DNA of 64,000 bases from Klebsormidium nitens (Eukaryota; Streptophyta; Klebsormidiophyceae; Klebsormidiales; Klebsormidiaceae). The stretch lies in contig DF236964.1 of assembly GCA_000708835.1 (NCBI GenBank), forward strand, positions 248,001-312,000, read 5' to 3'. The notes under the pieces were generated by a model. That model was not told the origin of the DNA, ran no database searches, and saw only the letters and a program-made list of their open reading frames with translations. How positions within the stretch are numbered: the stretch's first letter is position 1; each line of letters opens with the position of its first letter. Of the stretch, positions 12,838 to 25,387 are shown piece by piece. A program made the position numbers and the translations under genes.

Positions 12838-14474
12838 GTGATCTGGGGGGGTCGAGGTTGGGGGCGACGATGATGGGATGGAACGGATGGAGAACCGGGG
12901 GGAGAATGGGGCGGGGGGCGGGAATGGCAATGGGAAAGGTGGCTCGGCAGGGCGGCAATGAGCGGTTGTGCGCTTCAGTATGGATTTCGGAAGTAGACCA
13001 GCGGATTGTGCATTATGTAAGGAGAGGCGGCTGAATGTTGGGCTGAACATGCATATGGATGCAGCGCTCGCCTAAGCGGTGACTCGAGTTTGCCGACATT
13101 CATGCTGCATATCAGCCCTTTCAGCTTTTCCACACGATGTGCAATTGCATCTCATGGCATGATAATCGATTGTGACTGTCACTGAGTGTGCGCATAGTCG
13201 TTGACAATGCATTGTGCTGGCATAGCTACGTCCGCAAAATAACTGTATGTTGGACGGAGCGCCAATAAGTTGAGCATTAGAAAGAGTTGCCGCGGTTAAT
13301 ATCAAGTTAGCTGCACACAGCGCGTCATAATTGTAATGAAGAGCAGAATTGTGAGAGTTTACGGCCATGCATTTGCAGAAGATGTTATGCAGGCAAGCCG
13401 GTTTTACGTCTTCATCCCATGCAATTGAACCATGCCGGTTTGGCGGCTGTCGATACTTGATCGAAGCTAGAGCTAGTAAAACACTATCTCTTGTCTTGTC
13501 TTGCAAGTTAATTGGTCTCATGCGAAGCGTGCGCGCGCGGCCAGGGCCTGCTGAGCATGAAAGCTGCATACTAAAAGGCTAGAGTTAGTATTCGAGCCTT
13601 AGTATCGATCTTTCGATCCGACCGGATTTGAATCGAACATAGGATGAAATGCCTATGCAAGGCCGATCGCGCAACATGTGATTTATAATACCGTCAGTCA
13701 CAGTCACGCATGTGCATAGCGCGCTAAATATATGAAGAACGTAAATATTAGATTTGCCTCATGCTTGATGGATGATGCGGCCTGGAAAGCAGGCTGCTCA
13801 TGACTCAGCAAATGTGCATGTGCCTTTTATACATGCTTCATGCTTGAATTGCATGCGTGCTGCGCTGCAGAACCTTTTAGAAATGATGTCTTTGTTTGTC
13901 CTGTCACCTTCTTGATCTTGAGTCCAAATGTTAGATCGATGCGTGCACGGTATTGTTTGCTGTTGACGCCGACTGTTGTTTGCTGTTGACGACTGCCCAT
14001 GTTTCGTACGAGCCGAAGACACTCTACACATCAGCACTGACTTACATAAACCAATTCAGGATGCGCTCGCTCGCCTCGAGGTCGGATAGAGTTGACGAAG
14101 TCTTTCAAAAAACGTCCAATGCTGACGATCTTCTACCGGCGAGCGTCACTTACACGAGGTTAGAGTTATTCCAGCTGAGTACAATGCATACCAGCCTTTA
14201 TTTGATGAAACTGTGTATGGCACTGCTCACGAGTGCAGGCTTCCGCGGCGACACCTCTGCCCGCTTGACTGACTCCTCGTGGGCCCAAAATCTGACACCT
14301 AATCAACACGCGAACGCAGCGACGTTACTTCTCTGCGGGAGTCCGGTTTCATGCCGGAATCGTTAGTGCGACGTCCAATTCGACCTTCGTGAGACACCTC
14401 GACCACAACCCGCCAGCAATAACAGCTCAACGGGACCCCCCCAAACGTTTTTTCCCTTTCGGGGGGGTAACCGC
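12838..14474. other. Spacer between convergent genes (FtsHi and PPO 3' ends)
   Basis: No gene is supported. The first 200 bases after the FtsHi stop are strongly G/purine-rich on the + strand. The rest is rich in short palindromic words (TGCATG, GCATGC, CGATC). A 165-codon minus-strand open frame at 13072-13569 shows no recognisable protein features and I do not call it. Both 3' UTRs must lie here. Confidence 0.6.
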
Positions 14475-17400
14475 CTACTTCTTGAAGTAGGACATGAGCG
14501 AGCCTTGGTGAATCTCCGCCCCCATGAACGAGATGGTCGTAAATTGGGGGAAGTCGCGGATCGCGTTGTTGTCCATGTCGACGAAGTATTCCGCCGGAAC
14601 GAGCGAGACGAGCAGCTCCCGAGCGTTCACCAGGCCCAGGTTTTGCAGGTCGGCGTTGATTTGGAGTGCCCGGTTCTTGGTGGTGGAGAAACTCTGGGTG
14701 GAGAGGTGGCCCATGGCCGAAGGGGAGAGCGGAATCTGCAAAAGCAGATTGATAATTTGGGTTAGGTTATCACGAGAGTTAAGATTCCCATTTTTGAGGG
14801 CCCGGTTCTTGGTGGTCGAGAAAGTCTGGGTGGAGAGGTGGCCCATGGCGGAGGGGGAGAGCGGAATCTGCAACAGGGTTTACTAAGTGGGTTAGGTAAT
14901 GATAGAATTTCCGTTCTTCTTGATTGCCCAGATCTCAAGAGCCACGGCTGCGAAGACGTTACGAATCAAACGCGCGTGCGGTTTTGACCGAAGATACCAA
15001 CCAGAACAGTGCCCAAATGGGACAGAGTTTTGATTGTCCAAATAAAAATCTCATTTTTGAAACCGAAAAGGTGCTCAGCTTCCGGGCTTGGATACGAACC
15101 CGTTCCAAACCTTCAGAACAAATGCATTCCGAGCGCCGAAGCTAGTGACCTTTTCCCGAGTCCGAAACGAACCCAATGACCAAACTCAAATAACTCCCAC
15201 ACCCTAAAATCAGCCAAATCCCTCACCTGCGTGAGCGTCCCCGCGTAATGCCAGTCGAGCGGCGTGTTGATCCCGACCGTCGGCTTGTTGATCCACACTT
15301 CGATAAGCGAGCGCTCGTCCTTGCGGACAGAGATCTGGTTAAAAATCAGCAGCTCCTGAACACCGGGGACGGTCGGGGGAGTCCTTTGGACGCGGTAGTG
15401 CGAGATGCCGCGGCCGACCTGCATCCGGATCCCAAACATTTAGATGTATGAAGAGGGCTAAGTCTTGTCCACGGTACCATTGCTTCACAATGGACCAAAC
15501 GATTGGGGTAAGGCTGGATTTGTAACGACGTGGTTACATCGCAAAGAAACAAGACCAAATGATTGGGGTAGCTGACTTTGTGACGACCTAGTTACATCGC
15601 GAAGAACCAAATTGCTCGAAAGCCAGCGAAAGTTGCCAAGTCGACGTGGAGACGGCTCCAACCTCTGGTTTCTAGCTGGTTCGGTGCGATTTTGGGCAGA
15701 GACTGGTCACGAAGTTGCAGAAACTGGTCAATCAATTCGCCATGACCCAAAATGAAGTTCGCAAACCGTTATGCCCAAGTCTATTCGAAAGCCCAACACG
15801 GACAGTGCATTTCAGCGGGCCAGCGTGTTTCAAATACAATGCACTATTTCTTAGACGAGCTTCTCTCACTTTTCCATGGAGATTTTCAATGGGTAACGGA
15901 ACGGAACTGGAACGGAACAGGATTTTCACCTTGACGGGCTGGCCCATGGAGGAGTTGAGGTCGGTCACTTGGATCTTGAGCGCGGGGTATTGCGCCAGGA
16001 GTTCCGCCACGGTGTTGGCCGGGGCGGGTTCCGGTTCCGCCAGGAGCTTCCGGAGTGGGGGCGGAAGGGGGTTGGCCGGCACGGAGGCGGAGGCTGCACC
16101 GTTGAACAGAAGAATTGAAACGGTTGGTCTTTGTTCCGTGAAGGAATTGGGTCCAAGGGTCGAAGAGAGTGAGGGTAAAATTACTGCTGGGGACGTTTGG
16201 TTCAGGCGGATCCCGAACTGTCTCAAAAGTACTGCCTGACACACATAATGAAGGAAGAATGTTTTCAACCCTTGAATCCTAGGAGGGAGGAATACTTTCA
16301 TAATTATTTTGCTTGGATTTTCCCTTGCATCAGGACAACCCATTTTGGCTTTCCCCACCATCTGAAAGTACAGAGGCTTTCCGAAGTCCTCAAGAACTAG
16401 TAGTGACCCAAGACACGAGCCCATTCAACTCACCGGCGGCCACTCCCGAGGGACCGGCGTTTGTCGCGTTCCACAGTTAACCGCCGAAGCGTAAATGTGA
16501 CCCAGGTTAGTGTCGGAAATCTCAACACAAACTTGTACAGACCACTTACTCTTTCTCTCTTTCCCGGAACGGAACATTTCCAAGCAGTTCTAACTTTAGC
16601 TGACCCCCGTGCGAGGCTTTCCATATTCCCTACGAAAACAAATCGGCCCAAGCCACGGGAAAAAGTACTCACCGGCGGCAACCCCCGAGGGACCGGCATT
16701 GGTTGCGTTCCACAGGTTAAGCGCCGGGGCGTAAGTGTAACCCAGGTTAGCGGTGTCGAGAACGTCGGCGACCGTGATCGTCTCCAGAACGCCGTCCGGC
16801 CGGTAGAAGGTGTAGACGGAATCGAGCCAGGCCGGATCGTCGAAGAGCTCGTTGAAGCCGGACGACGTGTTGGCGTTGGGCTGCCTCTGCCACTCCGTGA
16901 AGAGGCGGTCCTGAGAAAAGACGGGTTAAAGTGTGTTAGGCGCTGGGTTAAGGGCTAAATTAGACGAGGATTGAGTCGGGGAAGGCCGGCAAGATTGGTT
17001 TGGAGGACAAGGTGTGGTATCGGGCTGCTTCGTCCCATATAGAAAAGTGGTCCCGAAGAAAGAAGAAAGAAGAACTTGAAAGGAACATTGTTCGGAACAT
17101 TGTTCAGAAATGGTGTATCGGCAGCTGTTCAAACTTGAAGTGGAAAGAAAGACTCTGCTTGTTGTGCTCGGAAGAGAACTCGAAGTCTGAACGTTGGGAG
17201 GAACTCGGTCTTGGAGCGACAAGGTGAGAACAGTGTTGAGTAGATAGCGGAAAACGAAGAAAGCCTTTTACACTTTCCACTTCCACGATCCGCGCTGCAG
17301 GACCCCTTCTGGACACAGAGTCTGACTGCCTCGCGGCCATTTTCACGAGGCGACTTTTAGAGAATCGAAGAATTTTCCACGAAGAAGAGAGCAATTCCTA

Positions 17401-20400
17401 CAACAGACATCGTCAAGAAGATATAGGTTGCTCTGCCTTCAAGAAAGCGCTCAAGTCCAATATCGATTTCCGTGACATAAGCAGAGAAGGCGACTCACGA
17501 TGTTGTAGTGATGAGACCAGAAGGACGGGTCCCATCCGGCGGTCGTAAAGGAGCCCATGTTGTGGAAACGGCACGTGGGGCACGTGCCAGATTCGGGGAA
17601 GAGGCTCAGGTCCAAACCGGGTTGAAACTGCGCCTGCGCTCCGACGGCAGAATGCGCAAACCCGTGGATGATCTCGATCGTGCCCTGGTTGCCATAGTCG
17701 CTCTGGAAAGGACGAATCAACAAGTGGGTTAAGAAGTGTGCTCAGGGTTGAAGACCGATTAAAGAGAGAGGGGTTAGGTTCAAACCCGGTTGAAACTACG
17801 CCTGCGCGCCCTCGGGAGTGCGCACAGGCGTGGATGATCTCGATAGAGCCCTGGTTGCCGTAGTCTCACTGAAGAGAACGGGTTAGGAGGTGGGTTAGTC
17901 GTCGACGGTTAAGAAAAAGGGTCGGTCACGTTCAAAACCCAGCTCGAAATGCGCCTTCGCGTCGATGGCGGAGTGCGCGAAGCCGTGGATGATCTCGATC
18001 GTGCCCTGCTTGCCGTAGTCGCTCTGAAGAGACCGGGTTAAGGAGTGGGTTAGTCGTCGAATGAAGAAAGAGGGTCGAGTCCAACCCCATCTGGAACTCC
18101 GAAAAGCAAAAACCCTGGCTGCCAATAGATTCTCTGAACAGCACGTGTTGAGAAGTTGTTTGGAGATACTTTTTACTCTACTCCTAGGATGCCGTAGTCG
18201 TGTTCAGATCTCAAAAACAGTGCCCAAGGACTCACCTTGGTAATCCAGAACGACGGTGGCCGGTTAGAAACCAGGCTGAAGTTAGAAGACGTGCATAGAA
18301 ACAAAACTTGAGCACTCAACCCAGGCAAAGGTCACAGACATAAAGAAGGCAAAATGAGCACTAAATCTGGCGATACCTCGAACAACCTGAACCAGTCAAT
18401 TACTGGCAAGAATATTGGACTGGCAACTTCTGGACTCAGGCCAAATCGAGGACTCTTTATAGACCCGCCCAAGACTTTGGTGGGCTGATCTCCAATTCTC
18501 GTAGACTTCGCAACCGTCCAACAAAGTGTCTGGGTCAGCTGGGTCTGGAGGAACCCTCATACCATGACTCTTGCAATCCTTCACCTGAAAACCGAGATGC
18601 CTGAACTCCAACAAGACCGACAATTCCACAACTCCGAGAGCAAGTAAACATGCTTACCACAGTGGGATCTGACAGGCCGAGTGCCAGATACGGGTCCGAC
18701 GTCTGCGTGACGGCTTTGTATGTCTCAAGGGCAGAGCAGTACCGCTGCATCAGCGCAATTCCGGCGGTATCGTTCTGGGTCCGCTTGATGTCATACAGAG
18801 GGTTCTTTTTGTCGAGGTACTGGGGTAGCAACCAGGAGCCTGGATAAAGCGGGGGGAAAGCGTATGCATAAGCTCGTATGCATGTGGGTTGGTCGTATGG
18901 GTCAGCTCTCTCAAAAAAAGAGCTACAATCAGAGGTTGGGTACGGACAGCTGGTAAAGAGCGGCTTACGAGGTAGGTTGTGGTTGCATCAGGAGACAATT
19001 AGTGCAACGGTTGTGGGATGGTTTGTGGGCCAGTCCAAGGACTTTCTTGGGCTCGTCTTGAGGGACGTATGGGCTGATAACTAAAGGATCCGTGTACAGG
19101 GCAAACGAAGGGTCCTGGTTTGTTACAAGTGCTGATCTTACAACGGTTCATGAACCGTTCTAAACTGGCTGTGAGCTGGCGAGACTGGATCCACATACGA
19201 ATATAAGCTCATTATGATTACGTGGCGAAAAGAGCTTTCATGTGGCTCTGGGCATGTCTTGAGCGCAGTACAGCAGTTTGATTCACGAAATGTCAAAAGA
19301 GCTTTGTAAGCACATCCTCTACCGCTTTTGTTTCTCGACCAAGTGGGCAACAAAAAGAACGACAACCAAAAGAAGGCGAAGGATCGAGCAGCCGTTCTGA
19401 GATAGTCAAGCCAAAATTCACACTCGAATATCTGGCGCTCGAGAAGCTCATTCTGGAAACGAAAGCTCGGTCAAAACTGAACCAGAACTGCATGACTTTC
19501 CGAGCGCGGGGATGCAGCTTCAAAGCAGGAGCTTACCGTTGGGGTTGTCCCACTCCTGCAAAAAGAAGATCGAGCAGAGTGAGTAGTTGACTCCTCAAGG
19601 GTGACTTGACAAGCTTTCCAGCTTGTAATCAAGTTTGCAGATTCCCGTTGAGAGAATGCACAGACCGCACAACATGCGAACCTGAGTAAGTTTGCTGCGG
19701 ATGACCCCATCATGTAGAAGCAGTCCAGCGATGAGGTCATAGTTACGCACCACGACAGATTAAATGTCAACTCAGCGAAAAGAGGGCGTCGAAAACAGAA
19801 AATGCGCACTCACCCAGTAAGGCATGGCGAAGGAAGGGTCGTTGAGCAGGAACTTCATGGACTGCTCGAAGTAGTAGATCTCGGCGCGGTGCCACGGCAG
19901 AAAGTGCCACCCGTTGTGAATGTAGCCCTGGGCCTTGGCTGTCGTGCAGTGGTAGCAGTGGACCTGAAAGTAGGTTAAGGAGCGGGTTAATCATTGATCT
20001 AATTATGAAAGTATCTCTAGGGTTCAAAATACGAGTCTGCTGCATTGCAAGGCTGTTTGTAACATGAGGATGTACGTCTGGGCCTTGACCGTTGTGCAGT
20101 GGTAGCAGTGGACCTGAAAGTAGGTTAAAAACCAGGTTGATGCGCTAAGAGGTATGAGCTTATCTGGAATCGAAATTGGGTTTGCTAAGTTGGACGGCTG
20201 TTTGTGACGTACACGAGTTTTTACATCTGGGCCTTGACCCTATTGCAATGGTAGCAGTGGACCTGGAAGTAGGTTAAGAAGCGGGTTCATCAGCTGACAC
20301 GTATGGGGATTTTTGTGGAATGGAAAGTGGGTTTGCTGGGTTGGAAGAAGGTCTGTGGATCGACAATATACACCTGGGCCTTAACCAGCGTGCAGTGGTA

Positions 20401-23175
20401 GCAGGAGAGCTGGAAGGGGGAAAAGAAACTCTCGGGCCGTTAAGCAGTGGCAAAGCCTGAGGGGGGTTCAGGTGGGCTGAAGATCTATGGGATCCAGGGG
20501 GGGGGGGGAGGGGAGAAATGGAGAGGTGCGTGACTTTTACAGAGCCAAAAATCGTTGGGGGGTGTGAGGAACAGCAGTCAAATGGGGTTGGAGTTTGGTT
20601 TCATTTCAATACAGCGAAGTTCAAGGGCGAAGAGTGAAGAAAGGGACACGGCTTTTTAGCTTGCCTAAAAACTCTGTCTGGCAATTGCCGTGAAGTCGAA
20701 CTTTGATATGCACAGATCTGATACAAAAGTGGGCTTCATGTGAGCACAATATTGGCGAACAACAGGTGGCAACGCCTCTTGGATATCTGCAATGCCTGGT
20801 GCATGCACGGAGGCAGTGTTCCTTGATGAAGCTGGGTGATTTGTCAGGACATATATGGCGAGGAAAGGAACGCGCAACGTCTTGATCCTGCATGCTTTCT
20901 ATAATCGGTGCGGCTGGCAATAAACACAAGGGCTATATATCTCACATGTCAAGTTTGTTTCAGAACACATACACAAGGAAACTGATCCAGATCAGTGTCT
21001 TGCAAAACTGCTATTCGTATGCTCATACTGATGTTTACTGAATCATAGGAGGACCATACAGTTCTCTTGGTTGCGAACGACGATGAAAGAATCTCATCAT
21101 ACCATACAAGTCTCAGCTGTCAGTCACAAACATATCAAGCTGTTTTGAAAGCTCAGTTCAGATGCAAAAGCGCAACGAGCAGTACAGACCAAGCTGTGAG
21201 CAATGAACAATGAGCACTGAGGAATAAGGAATAACAATGGGAATGATATATAAGCAAGAGATAGTATGCTCAATCCTCACCCTGGCCTTGTTCTTGAGGC
21301 TGTTCTGGTTTTTGGACTCTCCATTCAAGCCGCGCATCAGGTCAAAACCCTTGGCGAGCTGAGCCATGTACGCCGGGTCATTGACAACGTCCAGCCAGGA
21401 GCGCCGTACACTCAGGGGCTTGGTTCTATCATACCCTTGGAACTTCTGCAATAAAAAGGGAGATGGCAAGCTGTCAGTCCTTGCTTCTTAATCATGCCTG
21501 GAAAAGGTGTTAGTGACTTGATTCTTGTCTAAGGAAAGGAGCGACCACTGGGAGGTCTGCTTTTGACGTATCTTTAGAGGTTCTTCAGGGGAGCAAAGGA
21601 AATGCAGAAATATCAGCGGGATTGTTGAAACAAAAGGTCCATCTCTGGCGGAGAACAAAGCAACAGCCTTGATGGGTTTGGTATTGCTAGATATGTAAAA
21701 CTTCTGTATGGTTACAAGACAACCAGGTGTGACCTTTGCTGATGACAGAGTATGGCAGAGCTGGAGGATTTGGATGAAGGGGGCTGTCACAGAGGAGTTT
21801 CATGGCGATTGCTTGGGCAAAACATGAAGAACAAGAAAACAAACTTATTTGGAAGCTAAGATCCACGAAGGAAAGCAGATGAGAAAAATCTTTCTTTCAT
21901 TGGCGCCTGTCGGGAAGATGGAACTTCTGGAAGAAAGACCTTGAAAAAAGACTTTCTGAAGAGATTGCAAGATTGCGAAGTCAAAGAGATTTGGCTTCCA
22001 TAGCGCCAGAGAAAAGGTGCAACTCCTGAAGAAAGATCTTGATTGTAACCTATCTCAAAAGAGAAGAGGTTATCCCAAATGCCATCGATCTTCCGGAAAC
22101 ACCATGCAATCAAGAAGTTAATACACAGATTTAAGCAGTCCTTATTGAGTGACGGAAGTTTACTGCTAGGTTCCAGGTTTGCTATGAAGTCTGCTGCGCA
22201 GGTTTATTATGAGAAAGGCATGTGGGATGGATCATGCGCAAGCATCAGACTGCAAGTGTGAAACCCACAAACGAATGACACCAAAAGCAGCCCAGAACCT
22301 GTTGCATCCGTAAAGACAAACCTGAAATGACGTAATGTTTCCTGAGCTAGCTGCAGAGTGCAGTTTTTCAGCAAATCCAGCCTTTTTTCCAACTTAAGAG
22401 GTTGAGGAAGAATCAGAAAGAGAGAGGGTCCAGATGACTTGTGGTCTAGCTTGATGCCATTGTGAATCCCAAGTAAATAATCCGGCCAGATAATTCCTAT
22501 TACAGTAAGCACTCATCAGCTGCATATGGTTTCTCAAAGGGGGCACCTTGATAAGGCAAGCACGAACCACACTTCATACTCTTAGGAACTTTCAATGCTA
22601 GCATTGATGGCAAGCTGGGAGAGGTAATCCCCAACTCATCTGGAGCTCAAGATCAAGCGGCCATTTTCCTCTGCGCGTCACTTGCTTTCTTTGACTATCC
22701 CCACCTCAACAACCCTCTTTGAAAAGATCCACATGTTCAAGGTGAGCCTTTCTTCCACTCAAGCAAACCGGTTTGCAGAGAACGTAAGGCCAATCCCAGA
22801 CGGCGAGAGCAAACATATGCACGTTCCCTTACCATAAGCAAACAAGAAAAATTATAGATAGATGCGAAGCACACAAAGTCACTCAATGCTGACGTCACTC
22901 ACCACGGGCGTGCCCTTGTACGGCAGCGGGCAGCAGTCCCCGAGGTCCGTCCCCTCCTCCTTGACGTCGGTGACTTCCCCGGTCGCGCTGAGCACCATCG
23001 CGTTTCCCGAGTTGTCTTTCGCGGTGCCGGGGAGCGTCTTGCAGTTGTTGATGACGTCAGGCGTGATGTAGATGCCGCCGTCGGGCTGCGCGCCGAACAG
23101 CTGCTGGGCGGAGGCGCACGCCGCGAGGAGCGACACGAGCGCGAGGGCCGCGAGGAGCGGGCGGGGGGCCACCAT
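14475..23175 (-). CDS. PPO: Polyphenol oxidase (tyrosinase/catechol oxidase family), secreted, 11 exons, ~623 aa
   Basis: Exons in transcription order: 23175-22903, 21445-21281, 19963-19814, 19555-19537 (19 nt), 18839-18674, 18275-18236, 17702-17499, 16910-16673, 16093-15930, 15418-15227, 14735-14475. The protein oxidises o-diphenols to quinones with a type-3 dicopper site. CuA ligands are visible in VHCYHC plus IHNGWHFLPWHR; the Cys for the Cys-His thioether is the second Cys of HCYHC. CuB ligands are in IIHGFAHSAVG and FWSHHYNIDRLF. The N-terminus is a hydrophobic leader ending ACASA-QQ, a classic secretory signal peptide, not a plastid transit peptide. The C-terminal part (after ~430) corresponds to the DWL/KFDV-type shielding region of plant PPOs. 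Uncertain: the exon 5 end. GTAAG at 18658 is the better donor, but only the weaker GTCAGA (exon end 18674) keeps frame with exon 6; alternatively a small exon is missing. Confidence 0.88.
14799..14873 (-). pseudogene. Near-identical copy of the start of PPO exon 11
   Basis: About 73 bases match the 5' end of exon 11 (14735 downward) with roughly four mismatches by eye. The frame is kept (IPLSPSAMGHLSTQTFSTTK). It lies just upstream in transcription, in intron 10. No donor is evident, and the acceptor base context is retained only in part. Confidence 0.9.
16429..16512 (-). pseudogene. Copy of the end of PPO exon 8, donor retained
   Basis: This segment aligns with 16669-16745, the 3' end of exon 8 and its GTGAG donor. 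It lies downstream of the real exon in transcription. It has single-base losses that break the frame. Unlike the other PPO copies, it copies a donor edge instead of an acceptor edge. Confidence 0.85.
17778..18028 (-). pseudogene. Two copies of the start of PPO exon 7 (CuB exon), plus a short tip
   Basis: Copies at 17778-17872 and 17930-18028 repeat about the first 95 bases of exon 7 and its upstream intron. The distal copy keeps an open frame (SDYGKQGTIEIIHGFAHSAI), including the HxxxH copper-binding pair. The nearer copy has more changes. A further ~15-base fragment of the exon tip is at 18190-18206. All lie in intron 6, upstream of the functional exon. Confidence 0.88.
20080..20418 (-). pseudogene. 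Three copies of the start of PPO exon 3 (CuA exon)
   Basis: Segments at 20080-20130, 20228-20280 and 20375-20418 repeat the acceptor and first ~35 bases of exon 3, which encodes VHCYHCTTAKAQ. Spacing is close to 150 bases. Divergence from the real exon (19963 downward) increases with distance. The first two copies keep the TTAACCTACTT-CAG acceptor context. Confidence 0.88.
20484..22860. other. Non-coding: PPO introns 1 and 2 outside exon 2
   Basis: Apart from exon 2 (21281-21445), this stretch holds no recognisable exon. Intron 2 has a G-rich run near 20499-20513. Intron 1 has a low-complexity purine-rich section near 21860-22060 with partial internal repetition. No mobile element was recognised. 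Confidence 0.5.
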
Positions 23176-25387
23176 GGCTGCTCAAAAAGGGGGGTGAAAG
23201 AGTCAGATTTGTAAAATGAGAGCTGACGAGGGATCAGAACCGAAAAGGTCCTCAGAGATCCACTCCCGAGCTCAGTTCCTCACAAAGAAAATGGCCTGCC
23301 TGGGCTTCGCACCAAGTGCTATCAATGTCATCTACTGGAGTCTGAATAGCCCATGAGCTGTTTCCTACCGTAGGCGTGTAACCGCGTGTTCCTAGGTCAT
23401 CTGCGTGAGCACTGTGCTTTTGATTGCGGTCTAATGGCGCCAGAGCGACTGTCAAGTCCAATACGCTATGTCTTGAGGTGCAGATCCCGGAACGTCTAGG
23501 CTGCGCCAAACTCGTACACTGACTGATTGCAGGAGTGGTACTGGTAGGCGGTGGTACCAAGAATGAAAACCATAGAGTGGAGTCTGGAATGCGCTACCTA
23601 GTGTACACTCATTGTGACTGGCTGAGCCTACTACCGGTAACTACTCCAGTGTGTCTACTGGCCGGTACTCAAAATCCGGCGCGTCGTGTCACCTGACACC
23701 TTCAATGCGGCAGTTCAATGATTGAACCGGTTAGTTGCCGTTATTTTAGGGACCAAAGCCGGGCTCGACCGACCGGGGCTCAACTAATCCTGAGCACGCT
23801 GTAACTCATGTGGTTTGGTTATACATAACCGTTTCCGGAACCCAGCTTTGATTGCCCCCGTCCTGAGCGCTGCTTTTAATCTTCGGTTTGCTTGGAACCC
23901 TCAGATTGAATGAGGGTTTGATCACTTTTACGCGGCAATGTTTATCCGGGGACAAGGAGCTGTACCTACTACCGACCACTAATAGTAAAGGGGTTACCCC
24001 GATCGATGTCTGACATCTGTCTCGTAGAGATGGGAGTTGACTTCTTGGTTGGACAAGTGGCAGAACTTGACGGAGTTGCAACTCGCGATGGAGCTTGAGC
24101 CGTCGATAACACTTGGCATCATAGCGTACAAGCATCACCAGTACATATATCTTGCCGCTAGCGATCAGGAGTAAATGCGCGGCTTTATAGGCCTGGTTCA
24201 GCCGTGCAGCACACCGAGCCGTACGATAAACCCGCATATCGACACGATCGATCCTACGGCAACTCACGAAACAGGGGGTCGTTGACAGTTTCCTGCGACT
24301 GCATGGCGCCAGAACCGCGTACACGCGCTAAGGTACGCAGTACACTACTGGCTTTACTGCTTTTCTCAACACGTCAAACAATACGTGCACATCATTACCC
24401 AAGAGTCTTTCTACCAGCTAAGTTTTGCGCCAAACCTGATACCCAAGTAGATATGTACTTCTGACTGTTGAAGTGAATATCTGAGAGAGTCCTCAACTTT
24501 CTGAGTGGCGCAGTAAACAGATACTTTTCCCACTTTCTTTCCATTGTTTTCTTTGTTCAGATACGAGCGCTCGTATGTGGTCATATACATCAAGCGCCAG
24601 CTGGCGTAGTGAATCATAGTGACAATTTCAGTAAGTGCCCAGTAGGCTCCCAAGCAAGGGCGGCCTGAACTGCTCATTCAAAGAAATATCTCTGCACCAA
24701 TCGAAACGCTCTCCCACATACTATTTGTTACAAAAGTGTCTGTCTGTATGCAAGCTGCTGTTTGATTCGGATGGAGCTGGCATCTTCGTATAGACAGAGG
24801 ATCACTGGGTGCATAGGCGGAGTCAGCAATATTGTGGGGCGTTATATATCAACAAGCTACTGAGCACAGTCGACTGCTTTGGAACTGGGTTAGGGCTACA
24901 TTCACAAAAGGTCGTATGCGATCAAGCAAGGCAGTCCGGCCTTCATCAAAGCAATGATCGAGAGTCTTTATTCTGAGAAGCCAACTTAGCTCCTTGAAGG
25001 TATCAGCGGTGCTTAATACACGCCGCCAGAATTTAAGATGGCTGAAAGCCTTGGACGTTCAAACACGGGTCAGACAGGATCGGTGTTTTGCCACAGAATT
25101 TGATCTTGCACAGCTCAGCTTTGTACCAATCTGCACATTTTGGGACGATCAGGAAGACAGCGTGGTACTAAAAAGCTACAGTCCTCCATTAATTGTGTCA
25201 AGCACGGATCTGCGCTAAGAGCCTTGAACACGGCCAAGGTGCAAGCATAGACACTGCATTGCTTTCCTCGCTTGCGAGAAGCAATGGCAGCGCTGAGGGA
25301 GATGTGCCCGGGAAAACAAAAGCCCAAGTAGTATACGGTAGACTGCAGGACTCGGCAGGTTCTGTAGATTCGCGCATTTCACAACAG
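23176..25387. other. Divergent intergenic region: PPO promoter and upstream region of the unknown gene
   Basis: PPO starts at 23175 on the minus strand and the next gene's first in-frame ATG is 25388 on plus, so both promoters should lie here. A 172-codon minus-strand frame at 23806-24324 has no family features and was not called. No defined regulatory motif is assigned. An upstream non-coding or coding exon of the 25388 gene may exist near 25200-25380. Confidence 0.5.

Noticed and set aside
13072-13569. 165-codon minus-strand frame in the convergent spacer
   Set aside because: No recognisable motif, no splice context and odd composition; probably chance.
23806-24324. 172-codon minus-strand frame upstream of PPO
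   Set aside because: No family features, and it lies in a presumed divergent promoter region.
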